From Indolivaga macrotermitis (GTDB lineage: Bacteria; Bacteroidota; Bacteroidia; Bacteroidales; Dysgonomonadaceae): a stretch of DNA of 64,000 nucleotides. Position 1 is the stretch's first letter, and every line of letters begins with the position of its first letter. The notes beneath the pieces were generated by a model. The model was not told where the DNA came from. It ran no database searches and saw nothing but the letters and a program-made list of their open reading frames with translations. The stretch spans positions 372,001-436,000 of the forward strand of contig NZ_FQUC01000001.1 of the NCBI RefSeq assembly GCF_900128985.1. The letters are read 5' to 3'. Positions 25,831-34,390 of this stretch are shown piece after piece. A program made the position numbers and the translations under genes.

Positions 25831-26988
25831 ATGAAAAAAACATTACTAACATTATTGACTCTGGTCTTTGCTGTTCAGGGATTATTAGCCCAAAAAACAG
25901 CCATTGAATTTGCCAACTCGGAAATGAAACGTTTCCCCGAGGCATGGCAACTCGATCATGGTAAACGCCTCTATTTCGGATATTCGCAGGGAGTTGGCTG
26001 TCAGGCTATGCTCGATGTGTGGAAGAAAACAGGAGACCGCAAGTATCTCGATTACGTGATAGCATGGGCTGATACCGTTATCAACAACGAAGGCGAGATA
26101 CATTTGTATAAAGTAGAAACTTATAATCTGGATTATATCCGTCCCGGCACAGTTCTTTTCGATGTTTGGAAACAAACCGGAAACGATAAGTACAAACTGG
26201 CGATGGACAGGCTGGTAAACCAGTTGAAAAATCATCCTCGTACGCTCGAAGGTGCTTTCTGGCACAAGCTGATCTATCAGCACCAGATTTGGCTCGACGG
26301 ATTGTATATGGCATCGCCATTTCTGGCGGAATATGCTGTAACATTCAATAAACCCGAATTGATAGATGATGTGGTAAATCAATTTATTATATGTGCCAAA
26401 CATACCTATGATGCTAAAACCGGCTTATACTATCACGCATGGGATGAGAGTAAGAGGCAACGCTGGGCGAATAAAGAAACCGGACAATCACCCAATTTCT
26501 GGGGACGAAGCATCGGATGGTGGTTTATGGCATTGGTAGATGTTCTGGATTATATACCAGCAAATCACCCTCAGAGACCGGAGCTTCTGAAGATGGTTCA
26601 GGGATTAGCTGAGACCCTTCCGAAATATCAGGATAAAACAGGCCTTTGGTATCAGGTACTGGATATGCCTGATAGGCAAGGTAATTACCTCGAAGCATCA
26701 GTATCTTCAATGTTTACATATTCGTTTGCGAAAGCAGTAAACAAAGGGTACATCGATGCAAAATACAGAAGTGTAGCCGAAAAAGCTTATGATGGATTGA
26801 TGAAGGTTCTGGTAGTGAAAAACGCTGACGGAACTCTAACCTTGACCAAATGCTGTGCGGTAGGAGGTTTAGGAGGAAATCCATATCGGGACGGTAGTTT
26901 TGAATATTATATCGGTGAACGTATTCGCGATAACGATTCTAAAGCTACAGGCCCTTTCATAATGGGATGTTTAGAACTAGGTAAATAA
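25831..26988 (+). CDS. GH105 unsaturated rhamnogalacturonyl hydrolase 1
   Basis: This 385-residue exported enzyme (signal peptide about 1-20) has the (alpha/alpha)6 fold of GH105. The signature blocks are HQIWLDGLYMASPFLAEYA, with D156 as the candidate catalytic acid, and NFWGRSIGWWFMALVDVLDYIP. These enzymes hydrate and release the 4,5-unsaturated galacturonic acid that PL11 and PL9 lyases leave at the non-reducing end of RG-I fragments, opposite rhamnose. The length equals that of YteR-type enzymes. It is directly followed, 18 bases later, by the PL11 gene whose products it would process. The second GH105 gene at 30580 is only distantly similar, suggesting a different chain length or linkage preference. 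Confidence 0.92.
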   Translation: MKKTLLTLLTLVFAVQGLLAQKTAIEFANSEMKRFPEAWQLDHGKRLYFGYSQGVGCQAMLDVWKKTGDRKYLDYVIAWADTVINNEGEIHLYKVETYNLDYIRPGTVLFDVWKQTGNDKYKLAMDRLVNQLKNHPRTLEGAFWHKLIYQHQIWLDGLYMASPFLAEYAVTFNKPELIDDVVNQFIICAKHTYDAKTGLYYHAWDESKRQRWANKETGQSPNFWGRSIGWWFMALVDVLDYIPANHPQRPELLKMVQGLAETLPKYQDKTGLWYQVLDMPDRQGNYLEASVSSMFTYSFAKAVNKGYIDAKYRSVAEKAYDGLMKVLVVKNADGTLTLTKCCAVGGLGGNPYRDGSFEYYIGERIRDNDSKATGPFIMGCLELGK

Positions 26989-27006
26989 CTATTAACCGAA
27001 AAGAAA

Positions 27007-28839
27007 ATGAAACCGTATCTATTATTAGCAGGAATATGTTTTATATCCCTTTTAGGGAAAGCACAAGACACCAGGGAACGCTTGTATAACTATGAGATAT
27101 TAGCTCCCGGTCATGAACCTAAACCTTTGGTGGAAGGTTTTGCTAAGGAAAGGCTCGAAGAGCATTTGAACAGAGGTATTGTTGCATCTATGGCAAAGGA
27201 TAATAAAAGTGTTTATCTAAACTGGCGGCTGTTGAAAACGGACAATAAGGATATTAGCTTTAATGTGTACCGGTCTGTAAATGGTAAAGCAAAAAAGCTG
27301 AATAATAAACCCATTGCTATTACAACAGACTTTAGTGATGCTAATCCTGCTGCCGGAAAGGCTGAATATTGGGTGGAAAGCATCGAAGGAAAAGATAAAA
27401 AGCTTTCGGAAAAGATTACAGTTGACTTATCTGTTTTAAATGCTCCCAATTATAAGAGTATTAAGTTTAAAGACAATGTAATTGCAGGACGTGTTGCTGT
27501 TGCCGACCTCAACGGAGATGGCGAATACGATTATATCATCCGGCATCCGCATACGAATGTAGATCCCGGAGTTGCCAATCCTAATGATGGAACGACTTAT
27601 AAAATAGAAGCTTACCTGAGTGATGGAACTTACCTGTGGACAAAAGACCTAGGACTGGGTATAGAACCGGGCGTATGGTATTCTCCTTTTATGGTATATG
27701 ATTTTGACGGAGATGGAAAAGCTGAAGTTGTACTTAAAACAGCAGGAGACGATTATAGGAAGAATGAAAAAGGACGGGTATATGCCGGAAGCGAGTACTT
27801 AACAGTACTGGATGGCATGACCGGAAAAGAATTGGCTCGTGTCGATTGGCCCGAGCGTAATGACAGGTATGGAAACCTGATACGTCAAAACAGGAATCAA
27901 ATCGGAATGGCGTATCTGGATGGAAAAACACCTTGTATCTTGGCTGCCCGCGGAACCTATAAACTGATGGTTGTTGATGCATGGCAGTTTAATAATGGGA
28001 AATTAGAAAAGCTGTGGAGATGGGATGGCGACGAAGAAAATCCGGTTGTCCGCAGTCAGGGAGCACATAATATGGTTTGTGGAGATGTAGATGGCGATGG
28101 AAGGGATGAAATTCTTTTAGGCTCTTGTATGGTTGATGATAACGGTACATTGTTATGGTCATCGGGATTAGGACATTCGGATAAAGCATACCTGACAGAT
28201 ATTGATCCGCAACGTCCGGGTATGGAAGTGTTTTTGGCATTAGAGCCATGGCATGATAACGGTTACGGTGTTAGTGTACTGGATGCTAAGACAGGAGAAC
28301 GCGTTTGGGGTATAGGGCATAAGACTTTTCATGTAGGTGATGGGATGGTGGCAGATATCGATCCTGCAAGTCCGGGACTGGAGTGCTTTGCCAGCGAAGA
28401 TAAAAAAGGAGGTTCTACCGAAAAATACCTTTTGAGTGCACAAGGCAAAAAACTTGCTTCGAATGGGGATGTGCCTCCTTGCCGTAACTGGATATGGTGG
28501 GATGCAGGAAATATCCGTCAAACATTTTTTGGAGACGATAATCGTTGGGGGGCAGAATCTATGTCTAATGGAAAAAGCCAATCTATAGGTTACTGGAAAG
28601 GGGATAAAATAGCGAACGGAATATATGGGGATATCATTATGATAGCCGATGTTTTCGGAGACTGGCGGGAAGAAGTTATTACAGCCTTACCCGGCGAATT
28701 ACGTATTTACCATACAAATATTCCGGCAAAAGACAAGAAAATAACATTAATGCAGGATGCTGTTTACAGAAGTTATATATTGCAACGTTCGCAAGGGTAT
28801 CCGCAATCGCCGGTGCCATCATTCTATTTAGGAGAGTAA
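27007..28839 (+). CDS. PL11 rhamnogalacturonan lyase 1
   Basis: This 610-residue exported lyase (signal peptide about 1-19) matches PL11, whose eight-bladed propeller cleaves the rhamnose-galacturonic acid linkage of the RG-I backbone by beta-elimination with bound calcium. Recurrent calcium loops are visible: VADLNGDGEYDYIIRHP, YDFDGDGKAEVVLK and GDVDGDGRDEILLGS. An N-terminal fibronectin-like strand region (about 60-140, YLNWRLLKTDNKDISFNVYR) precedes them. The C-terminus has the conserved block YRSYILQRSQGYPQSPVPSFYLGE. The length fits YesW/YesX. It is flanked by GH105 and GH28, consistent with a depolymerise-then-trim order. A second PL11 at 61688 belongs to module 2. Confidence 0.95.
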   Translation: MKPYLLLAGICFISLLGKAQDTRERLYNYEILAPGHEPKPLVEGFAKERLEEHLNRGIVASMAKDNKSVYLNWRLLKTDNKDISFNVYRSVNGKAKKLNNKPIAITTDFSDANPAAGKAEYWVESIEGKDKKLSEKITVDLSVLNAPNYKSIKFKDNVIAGRVAVADLNGDGEYDYIIRHPHTNVDPGVANPNDGTTYKIEAYLSDGTYLWTKDLGLGIEPGVWYSPFMVYDFDGDGKAEVVLKTAGDDYRKNEKGRVYAGSEYLTVLDGMTGKELARVDWPERNDRYGNLIRQNRNQIGMAYLDGKTPCILAARGTYKLMVVDAWQFNNGKLEKLWRWDGDEENPVVRSQGAHNMVCGDVDGDGRDEILLGSCMVDDNGTLLWSSGLGHSDKAYLTDIDPQRPGMEVFLALEPWHDNGYGVSVLDAKTGERVWGIGHKTFHVGDGMVADIDPASPGLECFASEDKKGGSTEKYLLSAQGKKLASNGDVPPCRNWIWWDAGNIRQTFFGDDNRWGAESMSNGKSQSIGYWKGDKIANGIYGDIIMIADVFGDWREEVITALPGELRIYHTNIPAKDKKITLMQDAVYRSYILQRSQGYPQSPVPSFYLGE

Positions 28840-28860
28840 ATAATAATAAAAATATATATA

Positions 28861-30552
28861 GTGAAAAGAAATCAATTATTACTGGCTGTATTATTGGCTA
28901 TTATCAGTCTGGGTACATCTTGTGCGGAGAGTACAGCGGAGAATAAATATGCATATCTCTACACCGATCTGCCGTTCGAGATGCCTGTATTGGCTCCACC
29001 TGTTTTTCCCGATAACGAAGTTTCGATAAAAGACTTCGGTGGGGTCGGTGATGGTATTGCTTTGAATACCGAAGCTTTTTCCAAAGCAATAGAAGCTTTA
29101 GTAGCAAAGGGCGGAGGTACGCTGGTTGTTCCTCAGGGCGTATGGTTTACAGGGCCTATAGTGTTGAAAAGCAATATTAATCTGCATCTCCAAGACCGTG
29201 CAATCATCTTATTTTCACCTGATAAGTCTTTATATCCGTTAGTGGAAACTGTATTTGAGGGATTGGATACACGTCGTTGCCAGTCTCCGGTCTCCGGTCG
29301 TAATCTGGAGAATGTTGCTGTTACAGGTAGTGGTGCAATAGATGGCAACGGGCATGTATGGCGCCCTTTAAAGAAGGAAAAGGTGTCGGAACGGTTCTGG
29401 AAATCCGCAACCTCTAAAGGAGGAGCTTTCAAGCGTGACGATTACTGGATGCCGTCTGATCAATATTTACATGGTGATACTATCAGTGATATGAATGTTC
29501 CCCGTCATCTGAAAACCGAAGCCGAATGGGAGTCTGTTCGGGATTTCCTTCGTCCGGTGATGATAAGTTTTATCGAATGTAAAAATGTATATCTGCAAGG
29601 TGTGATATTTCAGAATTCACCGGCATGGAACATTCACCCTTTGATGTGCGAAAATGTGATTATAGACGGTGTACAGGTACGCAACCCGTCTTATGCCCAA
29701 AATGGTGATGGATTAGACCTTGAGTCATGTAAAAACTCAATTATAGTAAACAGTACATTCGATGTGGGAGATGATGGTATATGTATCAAGTCTGGTAAAG
29801 ACGAAGACGGTCGCCGCCGTAACCGTCCGACTGAAAATGTAATAGTAGATAACTGTACAGTATTCAAAGGTCATGGAGGTTTTGTTGTAGGAAGCGAGAT
29901 GTCCGGTGGGGTACGTAATATCAAAGTGGCTAATTGCCAGTTTTTGGGAACAGATGTAGGGCTCCGTTTCAAGAGTAACCGTCAACGGGGCGGAGTTGTT
30001 GAGAATATTTATATATCGAATATCAGTATGTTTGATATACCTACCGATCCTATATCGTTCAACCTGTATTATGGAGGAAAATCAGAAGTAGAGGTTTTGG
30101 AAGATGGTGATGTAATCCGTAAAGAAGAAGTATTACCTCCCGTAACGGAGTTAACTCCAACATTCCGCAATATTTATGTAACAAATGTAACCTGTAGTAA
30201 TGCACGGCGCGCCATGTATTTTAATGGGCTTCCCGAACATAATATCGATAACATTAATATCGAAAATGTAACTATACATTCGCAGTTAGGTGCTGAGTTA
30301 GTCGAATCTCAGAATATAACTTTGAAGAATGTAAATATCTATCCCCGTTCGGGTGCTGCACTCAGGCTATCCAATGTGAAGGATGTAAAAGTGGAAGGCT
30401 TACAAACGGAACAGAATATCGAATCGGTATTTGAAATTGGAGGTAACAAGACCCGTAATGTTGATATAAAATCGCCATACGGACAAGATAAGCTAAATGT
30501 AACTAAAAGTATTCCGGAAGGAGCTGTTAAGTTTACAACAGTAGGTAAATAA
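28861..30552 (+). CDS. GH28 polygalacturonase-type hydrolase 1
   Basis: This 563-residue lipoprotein has a lipobox GTSC (C21) and a right-handed parallel beta-helix of GH28. Catalytic motifs are intact: NGDGLD with D283 and D286, GDDG with D304/D305, GHG at 337-339, and RFKS as the R-x-K substrate-binding motif. GH28 enzymes hydrolyse galacturonic acid linkages in homogalacturonan, rhamnogalacturonan or xylogalacturonan; an insertion between about residues 160 and 230 ([11 protein letters not shown] to [10 protein letters not shown]) is common to exo-acting PUL members. The start is GTG at 28861, chosen because it gives a full signal peptide and no upstream ATG is available. It sits 21 bases after PL11. 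Confidence 0.92.
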   Translation: MKRNQLLLAVLLAIISLGTSCAESTAENKYAYLYTDLPFEMPVLAPPVFPDNEVSIKDFGGVGDGIALNTEAFSKAIEALVAKGGGTLVVPQGVWFTGPIVLKSNINLHLQDRAIILFSPDKSLYPLVETVFEGLDTRRCQSPVSGRNLENVAVTGSGAIDGNGHVWRPLKKEKVSERFWKSATSKGGAFKRDDYWMPSDQYLHGDTISDMNVPRHLKTEAEWESVRDFLRPVMISFIECKNVYLQGVIFQNSPAWNIHPLMCENVIIDGVQVRNPSYAQNGDGLDLESCKNSIIVNSTFDVGDDGICIKSGKDEDGRRRNRPTENVIVDNCTVFKGHGGFVVGSEMSGGVRNIKVANCQFLGTDVGLRFKSNRQRGGVVENIYISNISMFDIPTDPISFNLYYGGKSEVEVLEDGDVIRKEEVLPPVTELTPTFRNIYVTNVTCSNARRAMYFNGLPEHNIDNINIENVTIHSQLGAELVESQNITLKNVNIYPRSGAALRLSNVKDVKVEGLQTEQNIESVFEIGGNKTRNVDIKSPYGQDKLNVTKSIPEGAVKFTTVGK

Positions 30553-30579
30553 CAAGTAAATAGAACCGAATAAATAATT

Positions 30580-31884
30580 ATGATGCACAAAACATTAGCA
30601 TTAACTTTTGCCGCTTTCCTCGGAACGGCATCGGCATTCTCTCAGGCGACACTAAGTCCCGAACAAGTGGCAGAAGCTATCGGCGACCGCATAATTAAAG
30701 AAACCCCATATACTTTTGTAAATAAGCAGACGGGACAAGTTTATAACAACCTGAAAGGGGTGCCTGTGTCTATGGACGTAAAGGTACAGAACGAATATAA
30801 CGATTGGCATTATACCAACGGAGTACTGAATATTGCCCTGCTCGAACTGGCTGATGCCACAAACGAAAAGAAATACGAGTCTTATGCCTTCAAGAATATG
30901 GACTTTGTTTTCGATAAAGACAATTTAGGTTATTTCAGAAAACAGTATGATCAGGCTTTCAAGGAAGGAGGCTGGAAAGCTATCCGTAAACTTAGCTGGC
31001 ATATGATATTCCGGGGCAAGCGGTTAGACGATAACGGCCCAATGGGAGCTGGTCTGATCGAATTGCAGATGCGCCGGGCTACACCTGCTTATCTGGAATA
31101 TATAAACGAAACTAATGAGCATCTTTTGTATAGTGAACCTCGTCTGGATGACGGTACTATTGCCCGTATTTGGCCTCACGAGAATACAATTTGGGCTGAT
31201 GACTTGTTTATGGCAATTTCTTTTCTTTGCCGTATGGGTAAAATGACAGGTGATGTGAAATATTTCGATGATGCTGCCAATCAGGTGCTGAATTATACGA
31301 AGTACTTGTGGCATCCCGGTAAACAGATCTATTACCATTGCTATCATACCGATACTAAAGAGTTAGGTGTTGCTCATTGGTCACGTGCTAACGGTTGGAT
31401 GCTGATGGCTCAGGCTGATTTACTGACTATGCTACCAAAAGACCATCCTAAAAGGGCGGCTCTAATTGAGAACTTTAAGCAACAGGTAAGCGGTGTTGCC
31501 CGCTATCAGGGAAAGAACGGACTTTGGCATCAGTTACTGGACAAACCCGATTCTTACGAAGAGGTGACCGGAACAGCTATGTTCGTTTTCGGTATTGCAC
31601 GGGGAGTTAGAGAAGGATGGATTCATCCCGACTTTATCTATGTGGCAGAACAAGGTCTGAAAGGAATGAAAACCAGACTGTCTGATGCAGGTGATGTTAC
31701 TGATATTTGTGTAGGAACAGGTATTATGCCTTCATTGGCGTATTATTACAACCGTCCTGTTCAAAAGAATGCTCCTATGGGAGAAGGCCCTGTAATACGC
31801 GCTTTGGTAGAGATGTCGAAAGCTAAGAAATACAGCGAGATTTCTGCCGATAGTCAATACGACAAAATCGTGGTCAAAAAGTAA
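30580..31884 (+). CDS. GH105-like unsaturated glucuronyl/galacturonyl hydrolase 2
   Basis: This is a 434-residue exported enzyme (signal peptide about 1-23 after either of two consecutive ATG codons). The family block HWSRANGWMLMAQADLLTMLP is clear, and TIWADDLFMAISFL supplies D207/D208 as candidate catalytic residues. It is about 50 residues longer than the first GH105, mainly at the N-terminus (the segment YTFVNKQTGQVYNNLKGVP to WHYTNGVLNIAL). It would remove terminal unsaturated uronic acids made by the lyases. It is the last gene of the module-1 plus-strand operon and is followed by a strong bidirectional terminator. The family call is firm; the exact linkage is not. Confidence 0.88.
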   Translation: MMHKTLALTFAAFLGTASAFSQATLSPEQVAEAIGDRIIKETPYTFVNKQTGQVYNNLKGVPVSMDVKVQNEYNDWHYTNGVLNIALLELADATNEKKYESYAFKNMDFVFDKDNLGYFRKQYDQAFKEGGWKAIRKLSWHMIFRGKRLDDNGPMGAGLIELQMRRATPAYLEYINETNEHLLYSEPRLDDGTIARIWPHENTIWADDLFMAISFLCRMGKMTGDVKYFDDAANQVLNYTKYLWHPGKQIYYHCYHTDTKELGVAHWSRANGWMLMAQADLLTMLPKDHPKRAALIENFKQQVSGVARYQGKNGLWHQLLDKPDSYEEVTGTAMFVFGIARGVREGWIHPDFIYVAEQGLKGMKTRLSDAGDVTDICVGTGIMPSLAYYYNRPVQKNAPMGEGPVIRALVEMSKAKKYSEISADSQYDKIVVKK

Positions 31885-31936
31885 TTTGAATATTTTGTAG
31901 TGAGCATTTTCTAGTGCTACTTTAGCTAGCTAGCCT

Positions 31937-31965
31937 GAAACCCTGAGAAATGCGCTCAGGGTTTC
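31937..31965. terminator. Bidirectional intrinsic terminator between GH105 and GH95
   Basis: GAAACCCTGAG (31937-31947) pairs perfectly with CTCAGGGTTTC (31955-31965) across a 7-base loop, followed by TTTTG. It sits between convergent genes and can terminate both. Just before it is a short tandem TAGC run (31924-31934). Confidence 0.85.
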
Positions 31966-31973
31966 TTTTGTTA

Positions 31974-34385
31974 TTATAGACCGATAAAGTACTCTTTGTT
32001 TGCTTTGGTCTTGAAAGTTGTGATGTAGTAGCCATCTTTTTTAGAGGATTTGCTCGATGCCCCTTTGATCTTGATAGGAGTGCCTGTTCTGAGTATACAA
32101 GTATTGTCGGTTTTTGATAATATCTTACCCGATATAACTTTACCATTATCCCATTCCATATCAATAACAAATGCTCCTCTGGCACAAAGACCGGTAGCCT
32201 TGCCCTTGCTCCAGTTTATCGGTAATGCAGGTAATAAGTGGATTTCATTCAGGTGGCTCTGGATAAGCATCTCTCCTACACCTGATATTCCGCCGAAGTT
32301 TCCATCTATCTGAAAAGGCGGATGTGTATCGAACAGATTCGGTAGAGTCGATGTCGAGAGCAATTCTCTATATAATTTGTAGGCTTTATCCTTGTTTAAC
32401 AAACGGGCGTGAAAATTTACTTTCCAAGCTTTACTCCATCCTGTACCACCGTCTCCTCTAACCTCCAGTGTTTTTTGGCAGGCATCAGCAAGTTCAGGAG
32501 TAAGTATAGGTGATATTTGCCGTCCGGGATGTAAGCCGAATAAATGTGATACATGCCGGTGTTGAGGATCCTGATCTTTCCAGTCTTTATACCATTCAAT
32601 AAGATTTCCGTCTTTACCTATCTGTAAAGGATAAATTTTATCGCGCGCTTCAGTCCATTTTAGCCGGAGGTCTTTGTCCGTATTCAGTGTTTCGGATGCT
32701 TCGATGAGGTTGTTCAACAAATCCCAGATTATCTCCAGATCCATTGCCGAGGCAATAGTTACGACTCCTTCTTTTCCGTTCTCATCTATAAAAACATTTT
32801 CGGGAGATGTCGAAGGCGCTGTAATCAGGTGTCCGTCTTTCTCTATCATCCAGTCTAAGCAAAAGTCAGCGGCACTCTTCATCAGAGGATAGGCAGTCTC
32901 AGACAGAAACTGTTTATCGTTAGTGAAGCGGTAATGTTCGTACAAATGTTGACTCAACCACGGAGAACCGAGTGACCAGTTTGCCCATTTAGGGTCGCCT
33001 TGCTGAACACCGACAGGATTAGCATGTGCCCATATATCCGAATTATGATGTACAGCCCATCCTTTCATATTATAGTAGTTGCGGGCTATCTGTGTTCCGG
33101 TAACAGATACATTCCGGATAAATTGAATCAGAGGCTCTGTCATTTCCGACATATTCAGCATTTCGGCAGGCCAATAATTCATTTCCAGATTGATATTAGT
33201 CGTAAAGTTACTGCCCCACGAAGGTCGTTGGTTTTTATTCCAGATACCTTGAAGATTGGCAGGGATACCCCCGGGACGTGACGACGAAATGAGTAAATAG
33301 CGTCCGAACTGGAAGTAAAGGCTTTCGAGAGCAGGATCTTCTTTGCCTGTTGCATATTCTTTCAATCGTTCATCCGTAGGTTTGTTTATTGCATCCGTAC
33401 TTCCTATATCGAAGGTTACCCGGTTAAAGTATTTTTGATAGTCGGTAATATGTCTGTCTTTCAGTTGATCGTAAGATATATCTTTTGCTACGTCAAGATA
33501 GTTGGTTGTGAGAATGTTTTCATCTTTTCCTTCCGTGTCAGGGCGCTTGTTATAACCATTAAAGCTGGTTGCAGCAGAGATTATTAGTACTACTTCTGTT
33601 GCTCCCTTTATTTGTAATGAGGGATCGGTAGATACTGTGCCGTCTTTCAGTATCGCTTTTATCCTATACTGATAACGCATTCCTTTTTTTCCATCAGGAC
33701 TAGAATAGAGGAGTGGAAATCTACGCTCGGAATCGACATAAATTGGAGCTTGCCCATTGAGAACGAATTCATCATTCGAGATACTTTGTATTGAAGCATA
33801 CTCAAAGGCGGTATTTGCTCCGACAGAGAAGTTTAACCCTCCTTTTTTAGAGGCAGTCAGCTTTATAACTGCCACCTGATCCGGTGCAGAAACGAAAGCT
33901 TCACGGGTGTAATCAATAGTATCAACGGAAAAGCGTGTTAATGATACAGCAGTATTCAGGTCGAGTTCCCTGTAATAGTTTTTAGGTTCAGCTACGGAAG
34001 AATACTTTTGTTCAATAATAATATCGCCCATCGGAAGGAACGACTGGCTGTTTTTGCCCTGTATATATCGTAATAGCTTGGACGCTTCGCTCCAGTTTTC
34101 TTTAAAAAGCTCGTCACGTACTTTTTGAAGTTGTGACGGAGTATCTTTTGGAGCAGAGGTATCGGTCGGGCCTCCTCCCCATAGAGATTCTTCGTTCAGG
34201 TTGAATGTTTCCCGTTCTACATTACCATACACCATAAGGCCTATGCGTCCATTCCCTAGAGGAAGAGCTTCTTCAAAACGGGTCGCCGGGGTATTATACC
34301 ACAATTTGAGATTATTATCATTCTGCCCTATAACCTGTAAGCTTAAGCAGAAAGATAAGAAGACGATTAGTTTGATTGTTTTCAT
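31974..34385 (-). CDS. GH95 alpha-L-fucosidase / alpha-L-galactosidase
   Basis: This 803-residue exported protein (signal peptide about 1-20) is a clear GH95 (alpha/alpha)6 enzyme. The N-terminal beta-domain starts LWYNTPATRFEEALPLGNGRIG. The catalytic region contains NINLEMNYWPAE with N397 and N399, equivalent to the asparagines that activate the water in this inverting family, WAVHHNSDIWA, and the general acid E529 in STSPEN. Family members release alpha-1,2-L-fucose or alpha-L-galactose; both sugars occur on plant cell-wall glycans, including xyloglucan, arabinogalactan proteins and RG-II. It starts only five bases after the GH115 stop, so the two form one minus-strand operon. The length is normal. 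Confidence 0.92.
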   Translation of the reverse strand: MKTIKLIVFLSFCLSLQVIGQNDNNLKLWYNTPATRFEEALPLGNGRIGLMVYGNVERETFNLNEESLWGGGPTDTSAPKDTPSQLQKVRDELFKENWSEASKLLRYIQGKNSQSFLPMGDIIIEQKYSSVAEPKNYYRELDLNTAVSLTRFSVDTIDYTREAFVSAPDQVAVIKLTASKKGGLNFSVGANTAFEYASIQSISNDEFVLNGQAPIYVDSERRFPLLYSSPDGKKGMRYQYRIKAILKDGTVSTDPSLQIKGATEVVLIISAATSFNGYNKRPDTEGKDENILTTNYLDVAKDISYDQLKDRHITDYQKYFNRVTFDIGSTDAINKPTDERLKEYATGKEDPALESLYFQFGRYLLISSSRPGGIPANLQGIWNKNQRPSWGSNFTTNINLEMNYWPAEMLNMSEMTEPLIQFIRNVSVTGTQIARNYYNMKGWAVHHNSDIWAHANPVGVQQGDPKWANWSLGSPWLSQHLYEHYRFTNDKQFLSETAYPLMKSAADFCLDWMIEKDGHLITAPSTSPENVFIDENGKEGVVTIASAMDLEIIWDLLNNLIEASETLNTDKDLRLKWTEARDKIYPLQIGKDGNLIEWYKDWKDQDPQHRHVSHLFGLHPGRQISPILTPELADACQKTLEVRGDGGTGWSKAWKVNFHARLLNKDKAYKLYRELLSTSTLPNLFDTHPPFQIDGNFGGISGVGEMLIQSHLNEIHLLPALPINWSKGKATGLCARGAFVIDMEWDNGKVISGKILSKTDNTCILRTGTPIKIKGASSKSSKKDGYYITTFKTKANKEYFIGL

Positions 34386-34390
34386 GGTTG

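Noticed and set aside
25885-26403. A 172-codon open frame antisense to GH105-1
   Set aside because: Lies inside a well-supported enzyme gene, and its translation is rich in residues typical of reversed coding sequence.
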